A stretch of 64,000 nucleotides of DNA from assembly GCF_002160755.1 (NCBI RefSeq), contig NZ_NFLE01000012.1:46292-110291 (forward strand). The letters run 5' to 3'. Positions 59,881 through 64,000 of the stretch are shown piece after piece (positions within the stretch are counted from its first letter, which is position 1; the number at the start of each line of letters is the position of its first letter). The translations under genes were made by a program, and so were the position numbers. Source of the stretch: Lachnoclostridium sp. An14 (lineage in GTDB: Bacteria > Bacillota > Clostridia > Lachnospirales > Lachnospiraceae). The notes beneath the pieces were generated by a model. That model made no database searches, had not been told where the DNA came from, and saw only the letters and a program-made list of their open reading frames with translations.

Positions 59881-61731
59881 ATGACTGATTATAGCAAAAT
59901 TACCGCCCTTTACTCCCGCCTTTCCGTGGGCGACGAGGACAGGGACGGCGGTGAGAGCAACAGCATACAGAACCAAAAAATCTTTTTGGAGAACTATGCC
60001 AGAGGACAGCACTTAACCAATATCCGGCACTACATTGACGATGACGAAAGCGGCAGATTTTTTGACCGTTCTGCCTATTCCCGCATGATGGACGATGTAG
60101 AAAACGGAAAAATCGGTGTCTGCATTATGAAAGACCTGACGCGCTGGGGGCGCGACTATCTCCAAGTTGGCAACGCTATGGAGATATTCAGACGGAACAA
60201 TGTGCGCTTTATCGCGGTCAACAACGGGATAGACAGCGAGAAGCCCGACACATTGGAGTTTGCGCCCTTTATCAACATCATGTCGGAGTGGTACGCAAAG
60301 GACATCAGCAAGAAAGTAAAGACCGGCATTAAAACGAAGGGCATGAGCGGAAAGCCGATTGCCACCGAAGCCCCCTACGGCTATATGAAAGACCCGGACA
60401 ACAAGGATTTTTGGATAATCGACGAGGAAGCCGCCGAGGTTGTGCGCCTTATTTTCCGTCTGTTTATCGGCGGGAAGAACCGCAACCAAATCGCCGTATA
60501 TCTGACGCAGGAGCAAATCCCTACCCCTACTTTCTACATGAAAGACCGGGGACGGGGAACGTGTAAAAACAAGGCGCTCAATGAGGATAACCGCTACAAG
60601 TGGAACAAAGTCACCTTGACCCATATCCTCACGCGGCAGGAGTATTGCGGCGATGTAGTCAACTTCAAGACTACAAAGCATTTCCGGGACAAGCGGAACC
60701 ACTATGTAGACCGGAGCCAATGGCAGATAACCGAAAATGTGCATGAGCCGATTATTGACCGCGCCGACTTTGAAACCGCACAGCGGATTTTGGAAAACGC
60801 GCCCGTCAGACGCCCCAACGGGGACGGGGAAATCCACCCTTTGTCGGGCTTGCTTTTCTGTAAGGATTGCGGCGCAAAAATGCACATCCGCATAGATTAC
60901 AGGAACGGCGGCAAGCGGCATGTTGCCTATTGCAGCGAGTATCACAAGGGGAAAGCCAAAAACCCCAAGTGCCATTCCCCACACATCATCGACGCGGACT
61001 TGCTCATGCAGACCGTCGCGGAAGTGCTGAAGAAAATCGAGGACTACTCTATCAGCAACCGGGCGGAGTTTGAAGCCTTAGTGAAAAAGAACCTTGCCAT
61101 GCAGCAGACCGACCAGACCAAGAAGCAGCAGAAACGTATCCCGCAAATCACGACACGCCTTGAACAGATTGACAAGGTGCTGAATAAGCTCTATGAGGAC
61201 AACGCCCTCGGCACTATCCCGCAAGACCGCTATGAGCAAATGTCGCAAAAATATTCGGAAGAATACTACACACTGAAAACGGAGCTTGCCACACTCCAAG
61301 AGCAGCTATCCGCTTATGAGAACGCGGGAGGGCGGGCGCAGAAGTTTTTGAAGCTGACGGAACGCTATGCCGCCTTTACTGACCTGACCCCCGCCATTCT
61401 CAACGAGTTTATCAGCCGGATTGAAGTGCATGAGCGCGACAAGAAAAGGGCAAAACAGGCTGTTCAGCACATCGGGATATATTTTAACTATATCGGCAGA
61501 TTTGAGAACGAAGTGACGCAGCTTGCAGAGCCTACGGAGCAGGAAGTCCGGCAAATGCGGGAGGAAATCGAAGAAGCCCAAAAGGAAAAGAGCCGCGCCT
61601 ACCACCGGCAGTATTCAAGGGAGTACCGGGCGCGAAACCTTGAAAAGCAACGGGAATATGACCGCATGAAAGCGCGGGAATACCGGGCAAGGAGAAAGGC
61701 GCAGGCCGCCGCCGCAGCACCCGCACAGTAA
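59881..61731 (+). CDS. Large serine recombinase (TnpX-like)
   Basis: A 616-aa recombinase. Resolvase domain at the N-terminus with the catalytic Ser in ALYSRLSVGDED (S15) and Arg-rich FDRSAYSRMMDDVENGKIGV, then recombinase and zinc-ribbon (CKDCGAKMHI...C) domains, then a DUF4368-like coiled-coil tail. ATG 59881 follows GGAGG at 9 bp; ATG 59857 with AAAGGA is an alternative. Such recombinases excise and insert Tn4451-like elements, usually at GA dinucleotides. It lies just inside the traG break. Confidence 0.88.
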   Translation: MTDYSKITALYSRLSVGDEDRDGGESNSIQNQKIFLENYARGQHLTNIRHYIDDDESGRFFDRSAYSRMMDDVENGKIGVCIMKDLTRWGRDYLQVGNAMEIFRRNNVRFIAVNNGIDSEKPDTLEFAPFINIMSEWYAKDISKKVKTGIKTKGMSGKPIATEAPYGYMKDPDNKDFWIIDEEAAEVVRLIFRLFIGGKNRNQIAVYLTQEQIPTPTFYMKDRGRGTCKNKALNEDNRYKWNKVTLTHILTRQEYCGDVVNFKTTKHFRDKRNHYVDRSQWQITENVHEPIIDRADFETAQRILENAPVRRPNGDGEIHPLSGLLFCKDCGAKMHIRIDYRNGGKRHVAYCSEYHKGKAKNPKCHSPHIIDADLLMQTVAEVLKKIEDYSISNRAEFEALVKKNLAMQQTDQTKKQQKRIPQITTRLEQIDKVLNKLYEDNALGTIPQDRYEQMSQKYSEEYYTLKTELATLQEQLSAYENAGGRAQKFLKLTERYAAFTDLTPAILNEFISRIEVHERDKKRAKQAVQHIGIYFNYIGRFENEVTQLAEPTEQEVRQMREEIEEAQKEKSRAYHRQYSREYRARNLEKQREYDRMKAREYRARRKAQAAAAAPAQ

Positions 61732-61752
61732 AACAGAATACCGACAACTAAG

Positions 61753-61785
61753 AGGGATTTTCCGGGCTACGGGAAATCCCTTTTT
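61753..61785 (+). terminator. Terminator after the serine recombinase
   Basis: AGGGATTT (61753-61760) pairs with AAATCCCT (61774-61781), followed by TTTTT. Confidence 0.8.
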
Positions 61786-61809
61786 CGCGCCCGGAGAAAG
61801 GAGCCGCCT

Positions 61810-61989
61810 ATGGCAGAACAGACCCCCGACAGTATCATCACGACACAGAAGAACGGACAGACCATCGTTGCGGAATTGTTTTTCAATCACAGCGGCACAG
61901 AAACATTCCGCGACAAGCTGCTCAAAGTGATACTTGCCGACAGCTTGCAGGACGGTCAAGAGCCGGAAAAATCGGAAATTTTGCGATAA
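61810..61989 (+). CDS. TnpW family element protein
   Basis: A 59-aa protein (MAEQTPDSIITTQKNGQTIV, then AELFFNHSGTETFRDKLLKV) matching the TnpW family of Tn4451-like elements. Function unknown. AAAGGAG precedes the ATG. Its presence next to a large serine recombinase supports a Tn4451-type element. Confidence 0.8.
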   Translation: MAEQTPDSIITTQKNGQTIVAELFFNHSGTETFRDKLLKVILADSLQDGQEPEKSEILR

Positions 61990-62123
61990 CAGCCGCCCCG
62001 ACGATACATTCCCCGTCCGGGCGGTTTTTATCGTCAAAAACGCCGTTTTCTCCAAGTCAAGAGCCGGAGAAAACACCCGAAAAATGCCCCTATTGCGTAA
62101 CAGGGGCGCAGAAAGGAGAGTTT

Positions 62124-62420
62124 ATGCGAACAGGGCTTCCCAAGCAAAAAAAGACCACAGACATCTGGTTTGATGAGAAAGACCCGTTGATCCATATCCG
62201 TACCCACAATACCGACTTGAAGAAGCGGCTTGCCGCCTATGCCGAGCAGCACCCCGATGTGTGCCGCCAGACCGACGCAGACCCGGAAACGGGCTGCATG
62301 GAGTTTGACATTGAGAAAGGCCGCTTCTCTTTCCGTCTGACCGCCCCATACAGCGAGGAACGGCGGGAAGCGGCGCGGCGGTACGCCAGAGAGAGCAACG
62401 CCGCCGACAGGCTGAAATAG
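62124..62420 (+). CDS. Conserved element protein (98 aa)
   Basis: A 98-aa protein with AAAGGAG upstream and the start MRTGLPKQKKTTDIWFDEKD. Mixed alpha/beta with a TDADPETG loop. Recurs beside TnpW on gut elements in my recollection, but no function is known. Confidence 0.65.
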   Translation: MRTGLPKQKKTTDIWFDEKDPLIHIRTHNTDLKKRLAAYAEQHPDVCRQTDADPETGCMEFDIEKGRFSFRLTAPYSEERREAARRYARESNAADRLK

Positions 62421-62499
62421 AGTGGAAATGTTCATAGTTTTGTGCTATACTTTTTCTAAAAGCAGAGTAATACTGCGGAATTGATTGGAGGACAACACA

Positions 62500-62526
62500 A
62501 TGGTTACATTTATGAGATTAAGATAA
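62500..62526 (+). CDS. Macrolide-type leader peptide MVTFMRLR
   Basis: GGAGG (62487-62491) precedes an 8-aa frame MVTFMRLR. The MRLR/RLR sequence is the known minimal macrolide-dependent ribosome arrest motif of ErmDL and resembles the mef(A) leader ending MRLR. Upstream of a ribosomal RNA methyltransferase gene, it is almost certainly an inducible regulator. Confidence 0.85.
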   Translation: MVTFMRLR

Positions 62527-62568
62527 AACCGCGAGTTATGTTGCGGTTATCCGTATTGCATAACTCGC
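62527..62568 (+). promoter_or_regulatory. Attenuator downstream of the MVTFMRLR leader
   Basis: AACCGC (62527-62532) can pair with GCGGTT (62543-62548). Alternatively GCGAGTTATG (62531-62540) can pair with CATAACTCGC (62559-62568), a perfect 10-bp stem. The two share bases, so a ribosome stalled on the leader would decide which forms. The second stem lies 37 bp before the methyltransferase start. Confidence 0.7.
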
Positions 62569-62605
62569 TTATTGAAGCAGAGATGTAATTACGGAGGAAA
62601 AACAA

Positions 62606-63439
62606 ATGAATAATAATTTATCACGCTTTGCAGACAGCAAGGTTTATTTTCAATGCCCAATTTGCACAAAATCAATGGATATACAAGGCAATAGCCTAAT
62701 TTGTAGACATGGACATTGCTTTGATATTTCAAGATATGGGTATGTAAATTTGTTGTTAAAATCATCGCCCAAAACCAACTACAGCAAGCGGTCTTTTGAC
62801 AACCGGCACCAAATTTTGGAGTATGGCATGTATGATGTTGTGTTGGAGAAAATCATACAGTTTATTTCTGATACGCCATCTATAAGAAACATTTTAGATG
62901 TTGGTTGCGGCGAGGGTTTCTATGCAAGGCAGATACAGCAAAGAACAGAACGAAACATCTTTGCCTTTGACTTGTCAAGGGAGGCAATACAGATTGCATC
63001 AAAAAAAGACAAGCGCAAAGCAGTGAAGTGGTTTGTTACTGACTTATCAAAAATCCCTTTGAAAGACGGAAGTATGGATTGTATTTTAGACATATTTTCG
63101 CCTGCACACTACAAAGAATTTCAGCGATTGCTATCTCCTAACGGATATGTTGTGAAAGTAATTCCTACGAAAAATCATTTGAGGGAAATCAGGACTAAAG
63201 TGCAAGCACACTTGAAAAATCCAGATTATTCAAATGAGTCTGTCGTTGAATATTTTGAGAAATATCTTAAAACCATTTCAAGAGAAACGGTTTCAGCCAC
63301 CGTACAGTTGTCATCAGAACAAAGAATGTCGTTTATTGAAATGACGCCGCTTCTCTTTTGCGTTGAAAAAGATTGCGTTGATTGGCGTACTCTCACACAT
63401 TTGACAATCGAAGCTGATGTTTTAATAGGAATGTATTAA
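62606..63439 (+). CDS. RlmA-type 23S rRNA (guanine-N1)-methyltransferase
   Basis: A 277-aa enzyme with the RlmA zinc finger (C17, C20, C33, H37; FDISRYGYVNLLLKSSP follows) and a SAM domain (LDVGCGEGFYA, DLSREAIQIA, then DIFSPAHYKEFQRLLSPNGY). RlmA proteins methylate G745 or G748 of 23S rRNA; the latter (RlmA(II)/TlrB) gives tylosin resistance. The leader peptide points to macrolide induction. Its base composition is much more AT-rich than its flanks, so it was acquired separately. ACGGAGG precedes the ATG. Confidence 0.85.
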   Translation: MNNNLSRFADSKVYFQCPICTKSMDIQGNSLICRHGHCFDISRYGYVNLLLKSSPKTNYSKRSFDNRHQILEYGMYDVVLEKIIQFISDTPSIRNILDVGCGEGFYARQIQQRTERNIFAFDLSREAIQIASKKDKRKAVKWFVTDLSKIPLKDGSMDCILDIFSPAHYKEFQRLLSPNGYVVKVIPTKNHLREIRTKVQAHLKNPDYSNESVVEYFEKYLKTISRETVSATVQLSSEQRMSFIEMTPLLFCVEKDCVDWRTLTHLTIEADVLIGMY

Positions 63440-63505
63440 AGGGCGTATTGATATTTAATATTCCCATTTATTGAGCAGAACGGAGTAAACCAAACACCCT
63501 AATCA

Positions 63506-63538
63506 AAAGGACAGCCGAGGAAATCGACTGTCCTTTTT
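63506..63538 (+). terminator. Terminator after the rRNA methyltransferase
   Basis: AAAGGACAG (63506-63514) pairs with CTGTCCTTT (63528-63536), followed by TT. Confidence 0.8.
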
Positions 63539-63570
63539 CTATGCCGACAGGTAGAAAGGAGTGACCACCC

Positions 63571-63867
63571 ATGACGAAACCGAGAGAAAAAAACCGCGAG
63601 GAATTGCAAGCCGAGATTGAGGACGGGAAGAAGAAAATCCGGCAGCTTGAAAACCGGGAAAAGGTGTTGCGGCAAAAGTTATCCCAAGAGGAACGCAGGA
63701 CGCGCAGCCATCGGCTGATCGTCCGGGGTGCGGTCTTTGAGAGCATTGTGCCGGAAGCCAAGACCATGACCGACGAGGAAGCCGCCGCCTTTCTCCGGCT
63801 TGCCTTGACGAGCGAGGAAGCGCGGGCTTATCTGAAAAAACGCACCAAGGGCGGGAAAAGCGAATAA
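63571..63867 (+). CDS. DUF3847 family mobilisation-region protein
   Basis: A 98-aa protein with a long charged helix (residues 3-50, GKKKIRQLENREKVLRQKLS) and the HRLIVRGAVFESIVPEAKTM motif of DUF3847 proteins, which precede MobA/MobL-type relaxase genes on gut elements. AAAGGAG precedes the ATG. The relaxase would lie beyond the window. Confidence 0.8.
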   Translation: MTKPREKNREELQAEIEDGKKKIRQLENREKVLRQKLSQEERRTRSHRLIVRGAVFESIVPEAKTMTDEEAAAFLRLALTSEEARAYLKKRTKGGKSE

Positions 63868-63888
63868 TCCCTTTGGCACAAAGGGCGC

Positions 63889-63972
63889 ATTATCCGAGAT
63901 ATTCAACTATTCGAGGAAATTTTCAAATAGTGGCCATATAATAAGGATTTCAAAGAAATTTCCTCGGATAAT
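63889..63972. other. Inverted-repeat cluster, candidate oriT
   Basis: ATTATCCGAG (63889-63898) pairs with CTCGGATAAT (63963-63972). GAGGAAATTT (63913-63922) pairs with AAATTTCCTC (63956-63965), overlapping the same right arm. Alternative hairpins sharing one arm, placed after a DUF3847 gene where a relaxase gene is expected to follow, look like an origin of transfer. No nick site can be identified. Confidence 0.5.
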
Positions 63973-64000
63973 CTTTCTCTACATGATACAGTTAAAGCCA

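Overview
The window reads as accessory DNA from a gut Firmicute, most likely a Clostridia/Oscillospirales-type anaerobe. The evidence is the codon use, the strong GGAGG ribosome binding sites, and a mosaic of conjugative-element genes typical of that group: RepA_N-type initiator, ParM/ParR, PcfB, VirD4/TraG, Tn916-type integrase, cysteine-rich KTR protein, TnpW and DUF3847 proteins. No rRNA, tRNA or core housekeeping operon was seen. It is probably part of a large integrative and conjugative element (ICE) with smaller elements nested in it.

Layout. 0-13 kb: a co-directional block of mostly uncharacterised element genes (SSB-like, DUF932, sigma-like factor, YkgJ-like Cys cluster, DpnD/PcfM-like, DUF4313-like). 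13-22.2 kb: a cell-envelope stress module with HTH protein, response regulator, sensor kinase, two nearly identical MacB/Bce-type ABC ATPases each with its own FtsX-like permease, and a GT51 peptidoglycan glycosyltransferase between them. 22.2-24.1 kb: a Tn916-family integrase and a truncated adhesin fragment between two pairs of GTAGTAAATTC arm repeats, which looks like an internally deleted element. 24.2-32.8 kb: receiver-less winged-helix protein (wHTH copy 1), two-component system, chloramphenicol acetyltransferase with an apparent leader-peptide attenuator, hydrolase, ABC-2 exporter with a permease-M1 peptidase fusion, and wHTH copy 2. 33-36.8 kb: a TetR regulon (two methyltransferase-like genes, TetR, MATE pump) and wHTH copy 3. 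36.8-39 kb (minus): Fic toxin with VbhA-like antitoxin and element-type sigma/HTH regulators. 39.7-49.4 kb (minus): a metal-uptake module (two YbtPQ/IrtAB-like half transporters, Opp/Nik-type importer, DtxR repressor), with KTR and TetR genes upstream. 49.6-52 kb: DUF1273, XRE regulator and ParR/ParM partition genes. 52.1-55.7 kb: ABC transporter with PLDc_N protein and two HTH regulators, bounded by a wHTH 3' remnant and wHTH copy 4. 55.8-59.8 kb: hydrolase, XRE-membrane regulator, RepA with internal 23-bp iterons, PcfB, and a TraG gene cut off by the next element. 59.8 kb to the end: a Tn4451-like serine-recombinase element carrying an RlmA-type 23S rRNA methyltransferase behind an MVTFMRLR leader peptide, then a DUF3847 gene and an oriT-like inverted repeat.

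The strongest unusual signal is the four-copy receiver-less OmpR-type wHTH gene. In every copy the ribosome binding site and start codon open a four-codon frame ending in TAA, while the conserved protein lies in the -1 frame. A -1 slip on the second codon (GGGA) would give M-G-K-F/L-I/V-I-L-S-F in all four. The same gene copies form direct repeats at the borders of successive resistance and transport modules, so they also look like recombination hubs.
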